Below are positions 1 to 7,392 of a stretch of DNA of 12,878 nt, piece after piece. The stretch spans positions 1 through 12,878 of the forward strand of contig JASHSY010000303.1 in assembly GCA_030040825.1 (NCBI GenBank). The letters run 5' to 3'. The translations under genes and the position numbers were made by a program. Within the stretch, counting starts at the first letter, position 1, and each line of letters begins with the position of its first letter. The DNA comes from Xanthobacteraceae bacterium. Its GTDB lineage: Bacteria; Pseudomonadota; Alphaproteobacteria; Rhizobiales; Xanthobacteraceae. Under the pieces are notes generated by a model, which was not told where the DNA came from, did no database searches, and was given only the letters and a program-made list of their open reading frames with translations.

Positions 1-174
1 TGCCGTCAAGCCAAGCCCGGCGACGAATGCGCTGAAGCGGTTGCGCAAAGCCTTGTTGAGGAAGCGGCGCAAGTCGGGCCCAAACGCGCGCAACACGCCG
101 GTGAGGACCATGTGCAGTCCCCACAGCAGCAGCGCCACGCCGCCAAGCAGATCAAGCAGAACCAGACTTCCCAT
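1..174 (-). CDS. Na/Pi-cotransporter family protein, N-terminal part only
   Basis: Translating the minus strand from the ATG at 174-172 gives 58 uninterrupted codons up to the window edge, so the rest of the gene lies to the left. The protein begins with a hydrophobic segment (about residues 3-26, rich in Leu, Gly and Val, with WGLHMVLTGVLRAFG), followed by an RRFLNKALRNRFSAFVAGLGLTA stretch. This matches the start of the Na/Pi-cotransporter (NptA/PF02690) family, inner-membrane proteins that couple phosphate uptake to sodium and often end in a PhoU-like domain. A GGAAG sequence six bases before the ATG is a plausible ribosome-binding site and supports this start. A longer open frame at 6-287 on the same strand lacks this membrane pattern and was set aside. 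The family call rests on one partial domain, so the exact subfamily is open. Confidence 0.72.
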   Translation of the reverse strand, partial: MGSLVLLDLLGGVALLLWGLHMVLTGVLRAFGPDLRRFLNKALRNRFSAFVAGLGLTA

Positions 175-272
175 AAGTCGCTTCCGCGTTTTTGAAAATG
201 AGCCGCGGCATTGCCCGCCCGCAGCGTCCGAACATTTAATACCGCAGGCGGATTAACACAAACGCGCAAGCA

Positions 273-293
273 GCGGCGATGGTTCATCGCCGC
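273..293 (-). terminator. Hairpin downstream of the liv-type operon
   Basis: A perfect 9-bp inverted repeat, GCGGCGATG / CATCGCCGC, with a 3-base loop lies 16 bases past the stop codon of livM and before the Na/Pi gene on the same strand. Its position and GC-rich stem fit a transcription terminator that separates the two units. There is no run of T after the stem on the minus strand, so it may instead be an mRNA-stabilising 3' hairpin or a pause site. Confidence 0.42.
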
Positions 294-308
294 GGACGGC
301 CAACGTCG

Positions 309-1406
309 TTAATGGCGGCTGCGGAGCCGGCCGACTATACCCTGAGGAAGAAACGTCACGATCAGCACGAAAATAATTCCGAGCCATAGCAGCCAGCGGT
401 CGGGGTGAAACAGCGCGGACATCACCGGCATGCCGGCGATCGCGGCGGAGATCATCGCCAGCACATTCTGCAGATAATACTGTGCCAGCACCACTACGAT
501 CGCGCCGATGACCGCGCCGTACAACGATCCCATGCCGCCGATCACCACCATCAGCAGAATGTCGATCATCAGCGAAAACGACAGCGTCACGTCGGGCCCG
601 TTGTAACGAAGCACCAATGCCATGAGCGCGCCTGCCAGCGCGGCCATCACCGCCGACAGCACGCAGGCCAATGTGCGGTAGGCGACAACCTGATAGCCCA
701 TCGCTTCGACGCGGAACTCGTTCTCGCGGATCGCCCGCAACACCAGGCCGAGCGGCGAGTTGACGATGCGCAGCATGAGCAGAAACAAAATCAGCGTGGC
801 AACAAACGTGATGTAGTAGGTGATGACCGGACCGTTGACCACCACGCCAAACACCGGCTTGGCGAATAGATGGAAGCTCGGCCGCAGAACAGCCGGTACC
901 GAAAACGTCAGGCCATCCTCACCGCCGGTCAGGTTGCGCCACTGCTCGGCGACGATCTGGGCAAAACTGGCGATCGCAAGCGTGATCATCGAGAAAAAGA
1001 TCGCGCGCAGGCGCAAACTCAGCATACCGATGAAGGCGGCGACGACCGCTGCCACGGCGGCGCCGGCGGCGGCGCCAAGAATGACCGCGCCCCAGCCAAC
1101 CCAGCCCTTGGCGAGCATGATCGCCACGCCGTAGGCGCCGATGCCGAAAAACATCGTATGCGCGAACGAGACGATCCCGGTATAGCCGAGCATCAAATCG
1201 TAGCTCGCCACCAGGATCACGAAAATGCAGATCCGCGCCGACACGCCCAAAGCTTTGGTGCCGGGGAACAGAAACGGGGCGAAAGCAAGCGCCAGCAGGA
1301 TCGCCAGCATGAGGACGTTGAGGCCGATGCGGCCGGGCGGGTCGTCAGAGACGATCCAGCTCAACCATCCCGGCGGCCGTCGGACGAACTGCTGCGCAGG
1401 CGTCAT
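309..1406 (-). CDS. livM: HAAT-family ABC transporter permease (LivM type)
   Basis: This 365-residue polytopic membrane protein has the features of LivM permeases of the hydrophobic amino acid uptake (HAAT) ABC family. The N-terminal membrane segment (about residues 29-50) is followed by the family hallmark SYDLMLGYTGIVSFAHTMFFGIGAYGVA (about 68-95), and the cytoplasmic coupling loop SPLGLVLRAIRENEFRVEAMGY follows at about 217-238. The last membrane segments contain GGMGSLYGAVIGA (about 292-304). It would pair with LivH to form the inner-membrane channel. The ATG lies one base after the livH stop codon, so the two are translated as a coupled pair. It is the last gene of the five-gene operon, and a hairpin follows it. 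The length is typical. The family is clear; the transported compound is not, because many such systems carry amides, urea or aromatic acids rather than leucine. Confidence 0.93.
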   Translation of the reverse strand: MTPAQQFVRRPPGWLSWIVSDDPPGRIGLNVLMLAILLALAFAPFLFPGTKALGVSARICIFVILVASYDLMLGYTGIVSFAHTMFFGIGAYGVAIMLAKGWVGWGAVILGAAAGAAVAAVVAAFIGMLSLRLRAIFFSMITLAIASFAQIVAEQWRNLTGGEDGLTFSVPAVLRPSFHLFAKPVFGVVVNGPVITYYITFVATLILFLLMLRIVNSPLGLVLRAIRENEFRVEAMGYQVVAYRTLACVLSAVMAALAGALMALVLRYNGPDVTLSFSLMIDILLMVVIGGMGSLYGAVIGAIVVVLAQYYLQNVLAMISAAIAGMPVMSALFHPDRWLLWLGIIFVLIVTFLPQGIVGRLRSRH

Positions 1407-1407
1407 T

Positions 1408-2400
1408 TTAATGCTCGGCCATCGGAAATAAGCCGCGCGGCTGCCACAGCAGGATTGCCGCCATCAGCAAAATGTTGGACCCCAGCGCCATTTTCGGTGC
1501 AAGGAAACCGACGTAATTGGTGGTTAGCCCAACCAGAATGGCGCCGATGAAACAGCCGCCCACCGAACCCAGCCCGCCGATTATCAGAATGATGAAAACC
1601 AGGATGGTCATGCTGTCGCCGATCTGGCTGTTGACCGTTTCCTGGTACTGGCCCCACATCATGCCGCCCATGCCGGCGAGCGCGGTGCCGGCCATGAACA
1701 CACCGATGAAGACACGGCGGATGTGATAGCCGAGCGCCTGCACCATCTCGCGGTTCTCGACGCCGGCGCGCACGACGAGGCCAAGGCGGGTACGCCTGAG
1801 AAAGAGATGCATGGCAAGGGCGACGGCAAGCCCGACCGCGAGCGCAGCCAGGCGATAGGTCTCGATCGGAGAAGAACCGATAAACACGCTGCCGCGTAAA
1901 CTTGCCGGCTTCGGCAGCACCAGCGCCTGCGGTCCCCAGATCACGACGACCAGTTGCTCGATGATGGTGAGCGCGCCGATGGTAATAAGAATCTGGCGGA
2001 GCGGCGCTCCATAAACCTGACGGATGATGACCCGCTCGAACACGAAGCCGAGAGCGCCGCTCGCCGCGGCCGCCGCAATCAGCGCCACCAACAGCGCAAT
2101 CAGATTGAGCGTCAACGACGTTTGCATGGTCCAGCCCGCCAGCGGCCTTAAGACCGTTACGGTGACGTAGGCGCCGACTGTGACGAACGCGGCGTGGGCG
2201 AAATTGAGCACATCCATCAGGCCGAAGATGAGCGTCAGCCCCGACGCCACGAGGAACAGCATGATGCCCATGGTCAATCCGGCGACGGTCAATGTCAGCC
2301 ACGGCCCGGCGCCGATCGCCGGCAGGGCGGCCAGGATAATGAGCGGGGTCAGCGCATACGGCGCCCAGCGCCGCATATGGTTGCGCCAGTCTTCTTTCAT
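1408..2400 (-). CDS. livH: HAAT-family ABC transporter permease (LivH type)
   Basis: This 330-residue inner-membrane permease shows the LivH signature. After a short basic N-terminus come hydrophobic segments with GLTLIFGLMDVLNFAHAAFVTVGAYV (about residues 52-77), the core motif of the family. The coupling loop RRTRLGLVVRAGVENREMVQALGYH lies at about 182-206, and GGLGSVGGCFIGAILVGL near about 274-291. It is the partner of LivM in the membrane channel. Its ATG overlaps the livF stop codon in an ATGA arrangement, so translation is probably coupled. The first permease-like residues begin soon after the start (about residue 15), which supports the chosen ATG, although a second Met at codon 9 is possible. 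Nothing looks damaged or unusual. Confidence 0.93.
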   Translation of the reverse strand: MKEDWRNHMRRWAPYALTPLIILAALPAIGAGPWLTLTVAGLTMGIMLFLVASGLTLIFGLMDVLNFAHAAFVTVGAYVTVTVLRPLAGWTMQTSLTLNLIALLVALIAAAAASGALGFVFERVIIRQVYGAPLRQILITIGALTIIEQLVVVIWGPQALVLPKPASLRGSVFIGSSPIETYRLAALAVGLAVALAMHLFLRRTRLGLVVRAGVENREMVQALGYHIRRVFIGVFMAGTALAGMGGMMWGQYQETVNSQIGDSMTILVFIILIIGGLGSVGGCFIGAILVGLTTNYVGFLAPKMALGSNILLMAAILLWQPRGLFPMAEH

Positions 2401-3131
2401 AATGCGGCCGCCATGCTCAATCCCAGCAGCCGGTGCTGCAGGGTGTCGTCGCCGGCGAGCGCCGCCATCGCGCCGGTGTGGATGACGCGGCCCTCATCCA
2501 TCACTGCGACCTCGTCGCCGACTGCTTCCGCCACGCGGAAGTTCTGCTCGACCAGGAGAATGGTGGTCTGCTCGGCCTTTAGCCGAAGGAGTGCACCGAC
2601 CAGCTGATCTACCATGGCAGGCGACAGGCCCTTGGTCGGCTCGTCGATGAGCAGCAGCCGGCGTTGCTCGATGATGGCGCGCGCAATCGCCAGCATCTGT
2701 TTCTGTCCGCCGGACAGCGAGCCTGCGGCCGAGTCCCATTTCACCTTGAGCATCGGGAAACTGTCGAGCACGCGATCGAGATAGGGCTGCGCGAATCCGC
2801 GCGGCGCGGTGGCGAGCAGCATGTTCTCGCGCACCGTCAGTTTGCCGAAGATCCCCATGTTCTCCGGGACGTAAGCAATGCCGAGCCGCGCGATATGCGG
2901 CGTCTCCAGCGCGGTGAGCGATTGCCCGTCAAAGATGATCTGTCCTTGGCGCGCCCGCCACAGGCCCATGATCGTGCGCAATGTCGTGGTCTTGCCCGCG
3001 CCATTTCTACCGAGAAGCATGGTGACGCGCCCGCGACGCACCGCCAGATCGACGCCATGCAGGATGCGATAACGGCCGATATCGGTGTGGACGCCTTGGA
3101 GCCGCAATATCGCGTCGTTGCCGGCGGTCAT
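2397..3131 (-). CDS. livF: HAAT-family ABC transporter ATP-binding protein (LivF type)
   Basis: This 244-residue ATPase supplies energy to the liv-type importer. Walker A is GRNGAGKTT at residues 41-49. The ABC signature LSGGQ is at 139-143, Walker B (LLLIDEP) at 159-165, and the switch region reads LVEQN near 193-197, where Gln takes the place usually held by His. This VEQN form is normal in LivF proteins. The length is typical of LivF, which lacks the longer insert of LivG. The gene overlaps livG by four bases at its start and livH by four at its end, so the middle of the operon is tightly coupled. The protein would act at the cytoplasmic face as a heterodimer with LivG. Confidence 0.94.
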   Translation of the reverse strand: MTAGNDAILRLQGVHTDIGRYRILHGVDLAVRRGRVTMLLGRNGAGKTTTLRTIMGLWRARQGQIIFDGQSLTALETPHIARLGIAYVPENMGIFGKLTVRENMLLATAPRGFAQPYLDRVLDSFPMLKVKWDSAAGSLSGGQKQMLAIARAIIEQRRLLLIDEPTKGLSPAMVDQLVGALLRLKAEQTTILLVEQNFRVAEAVGDEVAVMDEGRVIHTGAMAALAGDDTLQHRLLGLSMAAAL

Positions 3132-3919
3132 TGCAACGATTCACCGCGCGCCGCTGCGTTCTGCTGCACGCCGAGATAGGCTTGCTGAACCACCGGGAGC
3201 GCTACCACCTCCGCCGGCGCGCCGTCGGCGATCAGCATGCCGTCCTGAAGCACGATGATCCGATCGGCAAGTCGTGTAACCACATCCATGCGATGTTCGA
3301 CCAAGAGCACGGTCTTGTGCGTCTCCTGCTTAATCTCTTCGATCAGATCGAGGATGGTCGGGATTTCGTCGAGGCTCATGCCGGCTGTCGGCTCGTCGAA
3401 CATCAGGACCTGCGGCTCCAACGCCAGCAGGATCGCCACTTCAAGCTTGCGCTGGTCGCCGTGCGACAGTGCTGCGGCTATCAGGTTCGCGCGCGGCCCG
3501 AGCTTGACCCGGTCGAGCCAGTGCTGCGTTTGATGACGCACCTGGGTGTCGCGCGCGGCGATGCTGAGGAAATCGAAGCGGATTTGCGCTACCGATTGCA
3601 CCGCAAGCCGCACATTCTCGAACACCGTCAGGCTCGGATAGAGATTGATGAGCTGGAAGGCGCGCCCGAGCCCGAGTCGGGTGCGATGCGGCGCACCCAT
3701 GCGTGTGATGTCTCTGCCGAATAGGCTGACGTTACCCTGCGTCGGGCGGAGCTGCCCCGAGATCAGATTGAAATACGTGGTCTTGCCGGCGCCGTTCGGA
3801 CCGACGATCGCGGTGAGCGTGCCGCGATGAAACGTGCAGGTCACCGCATTGACCGCGATCTGACCGCCGAAGCGGATGGTCAGATCGCGCGTCGAAAGGG
3901 CAGGGACATCATCCGTCAC
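3128..3919 (-). CDS. livG: HAAT-family ABC transporter ATP-binding protein (LivG type)
   Basis: This 263-residue ATPase has Walker [10 protein letters not shown] at residues 40-48, the LivG-style signature [10 protein letters not shown] at 151-160, Walker B (VLMFDEP) at 171-177 and the H-loop His at 209 in [10 protein letters not shown]. The insert after Walker A, with [21 protein letters not shown] at about 83-103, is the usual LivG feature. The start codon is GTG at 3919-3917, with a purine-rich GGGGGCG stretch just upstream. It lies 24 bases after the binding-protein stop codon, so the binding protein could be translated in excess over the membrane parts. It would pair with LivF on the cytoplasmic side. 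Confidence 0.93.
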   Translation of the reverse strand: MTDDVPALSTRDLTIRFGGQIAVNAVTCTFHRGTLTAIVGPNGAGKTTYFNLISGQLRPTQGNVSLFGRDITRMGAPHRTRLGLGRAFQLINLYPSLTVFENVRLAVQSVAQIRFDFLSIAARDTQVRHQTQHWLDRVKLGPRANLIAAALSHGDQRKLEVAILLALEPQVLMFDEPTAGMSLDEIPTILDLIEEIKQETHKTVLLVEHRMDVVTRLADRIIVLQDGMLIADGAPAEVVALPVVQQAYLGVQQNAAARGESLQ

Positions 3920-3943
3920 GCCGCGCCCCCAATGCCTCCGAAA

Positions 3944-5158
3944 TTACTGGCGATGATTGGTAATCGGTATCTTCATCTCGTCGATGGAGATGACGCGGGT
4001 AAGCTCGGGGATCGCCCATGCGACCTTGGGATCAACTTTGATCTTGAAGGCGTACATCGGCTGCAACAGCTGGTGATCTTCTTTGCGGAACATCACTTTG
4101 CCTTTGGGAGAGTCGAACGCCATGCCTTCCATGGTGGCGATCAGCTTCTCGGCATCGGTCGAACCGTTGGTCTTTTTCAGCGCCTCGACAACCGCCTGGG
4201 CCGCGATGAAACCGCCGCAGGTGAAGAAATCCGGCGGATAACCGTTGAAGCGCTTTTTGTTCTCGGCGATCAGCCAGTCGTTCACCGGATTCTTCGGGAT
4301 GTCGTAATAATAATAAGCCGCACCCTCGAGACCCGGGAAATCCTTGTAGGCGACGAGCGCCGGCAAGATGTTGCCGCCGGTTGCGACCGAGATGTTCAGC
4401 CGCTCCGGGTCCATCGCCTTGAGTGCGCCCATTGGATTTCCGCCGGCCCAATTCAGGAAAATCACCTTGTGGCCTTGCGCCTTGGCCAACGCGTCGAAGA
4501 TGCGCTGATAGGGAGCGGTGAAATCGGTGGTCGCCGGCGGCGCGTATTCTTCATCCACAAGTTTGGCGCCGGTCGGTGCGAGGGCGGTCTTGAAGGCGGT
4601 AACGAAGTCGCGACCGAACGCGTAATCCTGCGCCAGGGTCGCCACCACCGTTCCCGGTTTGCCGATGGCGAGTGCGTTCGACACGGCGTCCTGGCTGGAA
4701 TTGCGGCCGGTGCGGAAGATGTAGCGGTTCCATTTGTCACCGGTGATCGAGTCGGCGACCGCCGGCTCGACGATGAAGATCTTTTTGTTGTCCTGGGCCA
4801 CCGGCAGCATCGCCAGCGCGACCGCGGAACTGGTGCCGCCGACTGCAATCTCAGCGCCGTCGTCGTTATAAGCTTCATTCAAAAGATTACGGCCGACGTC
4901 AGGTCTGGTTTGACTGTCTTTCTCGATGACGACGATCTTGCGGCCGGCAACCATCATGGTGCCGTTGGTCGCGTAATCGAGTCCCATGGCGAACCCGGCG
5001 GAGGTCTGCTTGGCATAGAACTCGAGCGGTCCGGTTTTGTCGGCGATCAGCGCGATCTTGAGATCGGCCGCAATGGCTTGCGCCGACCACAGGGCGGCAA
5101 ACGCCACGCCAATGCCGATCCACCTGCGTTTCCTGCGCTGCCGGGATGTATTGCTCAT
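3944..5158 (-). CDS. Periplasmic substrate-binding protein of HAAT-type ABC importer
   Basis: This 404-residue protein opens with an arginine-rich signal peptide (RQRRKRR at 6-12, a hydrophobic core at 13-29, probable cleavage after the AQAIA stretch near residue 30). The mature part is a type I periplasmic binding fold (Peripla_BP_6/LivJ-like). It starts DLKIALIADKTGPLEFYAKQ, contains GRKIVVIEKDSQTRPDVGRNLLNEAYND at about 72-99, and ends with the usual GMAFDSPKGKVMFRKEDHQLLQPMYAFKI segment. It would capture the solute in the periplasm and deliver it to LivHM. A strong Shine-Dalgarno sequence (AAGGAGAG, 5172-5165) sits six bases before the ATG. It is the first gene of the operon. The ligand cannot be told: the family spans amino acids, amides, urea and aromatic acids. 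Confidence 0.9.
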   Translation of the reverse strand: MSNTSRQRRKRRWIGIGVAFAALWSAQAIAADLKIALIADKTGPLEFYAKQTSAGFAMGLDYATNGTMMVAGRKIVVIEKDSQTRPDVGRNLLNEAYNDDGAEIAVGGTSSAVALAMLPVAQDNKKIFIVEPAVADSITGDKWNRYIFRTGRNSSQDAVSNALAIGKPGTVVATLAQDYAFGRDFVTAFKTALAPTGAKLVDEEYAPPATTDFTAPYQRIFDALAKAQGHKVIFLNWAGGNPMGALKAMDPERLNISVATGGNILPALVAYKDFPGLEGAAYYYYDIPKNPVNDWLIAENKKRFNGYPPDFFTCGGFIAAQAVVEALKKTNGSTDAEKLIATMEGMAFDSPKGKVMFRKEDHQLLQPMYAFKIKVDPKVAWAIPELTRVISIDEMKIPITNHRQ

Positions 5159-5262
5159 TTACCGCTCTCCTTGGACGGGCACGCTACGCGAAGTATTCGT
5201 CGGCATGCCGTTATGGTTGGTCACAGCGCCAAGATTGGTCTGAATCAGGCTGTCGCACAAGC

Positions 5263-5288
5263 GTGATGCAGGAGTGTCCCTGCGTCAC
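5263..5288. promoter_or_regulatory. 10-bp inverted repeat upstream of the liv-type operon
   Basis: GTGATGCAGG and CCTGCGTCAC form a 10-bp stem (one T-G wobble) around a 6-base loop in the 170-base gap between the HNH gene stop and the start of the binding-protein gene. It begins 40 bases after the HNH stop and ends about 105 bases before the binding-protein ATG. It could be the HNH terminator, though no T tract follows on the minus strand. The near-perfect symmetry would equally suit an operator for a dimeric regulator of the transporter. The sequence alone does not decide. Confidence 0.4.
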
Positions 5289-5328
5289 TTGGCGGCGATT
5301 TGGCGAAGCAGATACCGGGTCCGCGCGA

Positions 5329-5910
5329 TCACGGATCGAGCTCGGTATCCCAGTAGAGATAGTCCAACCAGCTTTCGTGCAGGTAGTTGGGCGGAAACAG
5401 CCGTCCATTGCGGTGCAGGTGCTGCACCGAGGGCTGGAATGGCCGCTGCGACGGCCACATTTTCGCTTCTTCCGGCGTCAGATTGCCCTTCCTCAGATTG
5501 CACGGCGAGCAGGCGGCAACGACGTTATCCCAAACCGTGTGCCCGCCGCGCGAACGCGGCAGCAGATGATCGAAGGTCAGGTCGTCACGGGTGCCGCAAT
5601 ACTGGCAGGAGAAACGGTCGCGCAGGAAGACGTTGAAGCGCGTGAAAGCCGGATGGGTCGACGGCTTCACGAAGGTCTTGAGCGAAACCACGCTCGGCAG
5701 CTTCATTTCGAGGCTGGGGCTGTGCACCGCACGGTCGTAATTGGCGACGATGTTGACGCGTTCGAGAAACACCGCCTTGATGGCATCCTGCCACGACCAG
5801 AGCGAAAGCGGATAATAGCTCAGCGGACGAAAATCCGCATTGAGCACAAGCGCCGGAAAGCCGGATGGCGATACGTGTGCGTTCAAGGCGATGTTCCTAC
5901 CGACTCGCAT
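5329..5910 (-). CDS. HNH endonuclease family protein
   Basis: This protein of up to 193 residues carries a zinc-stabilised HNH nuclease core: CQYC (Cys102, Cys105), the DH pair (Asp114-His115) followed by LLPRSRGG, Asn129 in WDNVVAACSPCN, and the second Cys pair (Cys134, Cys137). The N-terminal part (FPALVLNADFRPLSYYPLSLWSWQDAIKAVFLERVNIV) and the C-terminal FPPNYLHESWLDYLYWDTELDP are as I recall them in HNH proteins widespread in alphaproteobacteria, whose role is unknown. It would be a cytoplasmic metal-dependent nuclease. No methylase or phage gene is near, so nothing points to restriction or mobility. The start is uncertain. The ATG at 5910 sits directly behind a 13-base palindrome that would mask its ribosome site. 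A TTG at 5886-5884 follows an AGGA eight bases away and would give 185 residues beginning (M)NAHVSP. Confidence 0.88.
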   Translation of the reverse strand: MRVGRNIALNAHVSPSGFPALVLNADFRPLSYYPLSLWSWQDAIKAVFLERVNIVANYDRAVHSPSLEMKLPSVVSLKTFVKPSTHPAFTRFNVFLRDRFSCQYCGTRDDLTFDHLLPRSRGGHTVWDNVVAACSPCNLRKGNLTPEEAKMWPSQRPFQPSVQHLHRNGRLFPPNYLHESWLDYLYWDTELDP

Positions 5911-6034
5911 GCCGCAGTGCGGCTTTAGGCGCTAGTTTATAGGCAGGCGTGACAGGATTGTGAAGCCCGTCCCGGGGGTTATGAGCGGCGGCTGCCCGCG
6001 CGGTCCAGTGTTAGACTTGCAATTGTGGGCCGTC

Positions 6035-6063
6035 GGGAACCTTTGCCGCCCGGAAGCATCTAA
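6035..6063 (+). promoter_or_regulatory. ECF-type promoter of the sigma factor gene
   Basis: GGGAACCTTTGC at 6035-6046 is a classic ECF -35 core (GGAAC). GCATCTAA at 6056-6063 supplies a -10-like TCTAA at 6059-6063. The same two blocks recur at exactly the same spacing (21 bases from first G to GCATC) upstream of the DUF4142 gene. This repetition is the main evidence that both are used, presumably by the sigma factor encoded here, in an autoregulatory loop. Transcription would start near 6069-6072. Confidence 0.68.
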
Positions 6064-6776
6064 TGCCCGTCAAATTGTTGCGAGCGAACGTGTTGAAGCA
6101 ACTGACCACGTCATCCATCGCCGCCGAGCAGGACCTTGTGGCGCGTGCCTGCCGCCGCGATGAGACGGCGGTGCGGGAGATCATGCGGCAGAATAACCGC
6201 CGGCTGTTTCGGCTTGCCCGCTCTATCATGAAGGACGACGGCGAGGCCGAGGATGTCGTCCAGGAAAGCTACGTCCGGGCGTTTACCGGGCTTTCCGGGT
6301 TTCGCGGTGAGGCAGGTCTGAGCACTTGGTTGACGCGCATCGTCCTCAATGAGGCATACGGCCGTCTGCGCCGGCGGCGGGCAGTGGTCGACTGGGAGAA
6401 CGTCGAAACAGTGCTCGCTGCCGAAGCGCAGGTCATTCCGTTTCCCTCCTCGTCCTCTCAGCTCGATCCAGAACGCACCATGGCTCAGCACGAAATCCGT
6501 CAAATTCTGGAGCGCGCAATCGACGCGCTGCCTGAACCGTTCCGTATTGTTCTGGTCGCGCGCCTGGTGGAAGAAATGAGTGTTGAGGAAACCGCCAGCC
6601 TTCTCGGTTTGCGGCCGGAGACGGTGAAAACCAGGCTGCATCGCGCGCGCCTTCTATTGCGTGGCGACCTCGAGCAAAAAATTGGGCCGATGCTGACCGA
6701 CACTTTCCCGTTCGCGGGAGCGCGTTGTGAACGTATCGCCGATGCCGTGATCGAGCGGCTCCGCCAACAGCATTGA
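6063..6776 (+). CDS. ECF-type RNA polymerase sigma factor
   Basis: This protein of up to 237 residues has the two-domain layout of extracytoplasmic-function sigma factors. Sigma region 2 spans about 38-107 (RRLFRLARSIMKDDGEAEDVVQESYVRAF, then FRGEAGLSTWLTRIVLNEAYGRLRRRR). Region 4 spans about 146-202 with the helix-turn-helix MSVEETASLLGLRPETVKTRLHRARLLLR. A C-terminal tail (FPFAGARCERIADAV) resembles tails seen in other proteobacterial ECF factors. It would direct RNA polymerase to the GGGAACC promoters upstream of itself and of the DUF4142 gene. No anti-sigma gene is adjacent, which is unusual. The ATG at 6063 overlaps the predicted -10 element, so on transcripts from that promoter the start must lie further in. 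GTG at 6090 or TTG at 6093 would give about 227-228 residues and keep the whole sigma fold. Confidence 0.92.
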   Translation: MPVKLLRANVLKQLTTSSIAAEQDLVARACRRDETAVREIMRQNNRRLFRLARSIMKDDGEAEDVVQESYVRAFTGLSGFRGEAGLSTWLTRIVLNEAYGRLRRRRAVVDWENVETVLAAEAQVIPFPSSSSQLDPERTMAQHEIRQILERAIDALPEPFRIVLVARLVEEMSVEETASLLGLRPETVKTRLHRARLLLRGDLEQKIGPMLTDTFPFAGARCERIADAVIERLRQQH

Positions 6777-6781
6777 ATCCC

Positions 6782-6810
6782 GGGAACCTTTGCGCCTCTG
6801 CCGCATCCAA
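6782..6810 (+). promoter_or_regulatory. ECF-type promoter of the DUF4142-cupredoxin unit
   Basis: GGGAACCTTTGC at 6782-6793 and GCATCCAA at 6803-6810 repeat the promoter found before the sigma gene, with the same 21-base offset and the same TC(T/C)AA -10 block. The intervening bases differ, so conservation sits only on the presumed contact sites. It starts six bases after the sigma stop codon. Transcription would begin near 6817, leaving a leader of about 45 bases that ends in a Shine-Dalgarno sequence near 6847. Confidence 0.68.
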
Positions 6811-6860
6811 TAGCGGTTGCAAACGGGCGGTCACTGAGGCCGTTACAGGGAGATTCACCA

Positions 6861-7382
6861 ATGATGCTCGTCAGAATAACCGGTGCGCTCGCGGCGCTGT
6901 TGCTCGCATCCGGTATCGCCTGCGCTCAAGGCAAGCCAACCGATCCGCAGATCGCACATATCGCCTACACGGCGGGACAGCTCGATATCGAAGCCGCACA
7001 ACAGGCATTGGAGAAGAGCCACAACAAGGAGGTTCGCGCCTTCGCGACCAATATGGAGCAAGACCACAAGGCGGTGAACGACAAAGCGCTGGCATTGGTA
7101 AAAAAGCTTGGTGTCACGCCGGAGGACAACGACACCAGCAAAGCCCTCGCAAAACAGGCGGCCGCCAAGCGGGCGGAGCTTGCCAAGCTGAACGGCGCAG
7201 CTTTCGACAAAGCCTATATCGACAACGAGGTTGCCTATCATAAGGCCGTCAACGGTGCGCTCGAAAACACGCTCATTCCCGCTGCCAGCAATCCTGAACT
7301 GAAGGATCTGCTGAAAACCGGTCTTAAGATCTTTCAGGGACACGAGCAGCACGCCGAGCATGTCGCCGCGGAATTCAAATAA
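6861..7382 (+). CDS. Secreted DUF4142-domain protein
   Basis: This 173-residue protein starts with a signal peptide (hydrophobic core at about 4-20, likely signal peptidase I cleavage after ACA at about residue 22). It is then nearly all helical: GQLDIEAAQQALEKSHNKEVRAFATNMEQDHKAVNDKALALVKKLGV, a polar linker, and AFDKAYIDNEVAYHKAVNGALENTLIPAASNPELKDLLKTGLKIFQGHEQHAEHVAAEFK. This arrangement and the repeated His/Glu pairs fit DUF4142 (PF13628), a ferritin-like four-helix family of periplasmic proteins without a settled function. A good ribosome site (AGGGAG) precedes the ATG at 6861; a second ATG follows at once. It lies under its own ECF promoter and runs into the cupredoxin gene 10 bases later, so the two are probably co-expressed. 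A stress-protection role is only inferred from the sigma link. Confidence 0.88.
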   Translation: MMLVRITGALAALLLASGIACAQGKPTDPQIAHIAYTAGQLDIEAAQQALEKSHNKEVRAFATNMEQDHKAVNDKALALVKKLGVTPEDNDTSKALAKQAAAKRAELAKLNGAAFDKAYIDNEVAYHKAVNGALENTLIPAASNPELKDLLKTGLKIFQGHEQHAEHVAAEFK

Positions 7383-7392
7383 GACGGCGACG

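Noticed and set aside
6..287. A 93-codon minus-strand frame, Cys- and Ala-rich
   Set aside because: It is out of frame with the Na/Pi-cotransporter start, which shows a proper membrane helix and ribosome site.
405..1550. Overlapping plus-strand open frames opposite livM, rich in His, Gln and Arg
   Set aside because: The composition reflects antisense reading of hydrophobic codons; livM on the other strand accounts for the region.
1403..2302. A 299-codon minus-strand frame overlapping livH
   Set aside because: It is an out-of-frame reading of livH; the in-frame protein has the family motifs and operon overlaps, while this one is Arg-rich without domains.
3827..5266. A 479-codon open frame on the plus strand opposite the binding-protein gene
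   Set aside because: It is fully antisense to a well-supported gene, has no membrane, signal or domain pattern, and is rich in Arg, Asp, His and Gly as expected for the complement of GC-rich coding sequence.
5329..5910. HNH gene as a sign of a mobile intron, phage or restriction system
   Set aside because: No reverse transcriptase, intron-like RNA, methylase or phage gene is nearby, and this HNH type seems to be a common chromosomal gene in alphaproteobacteria.
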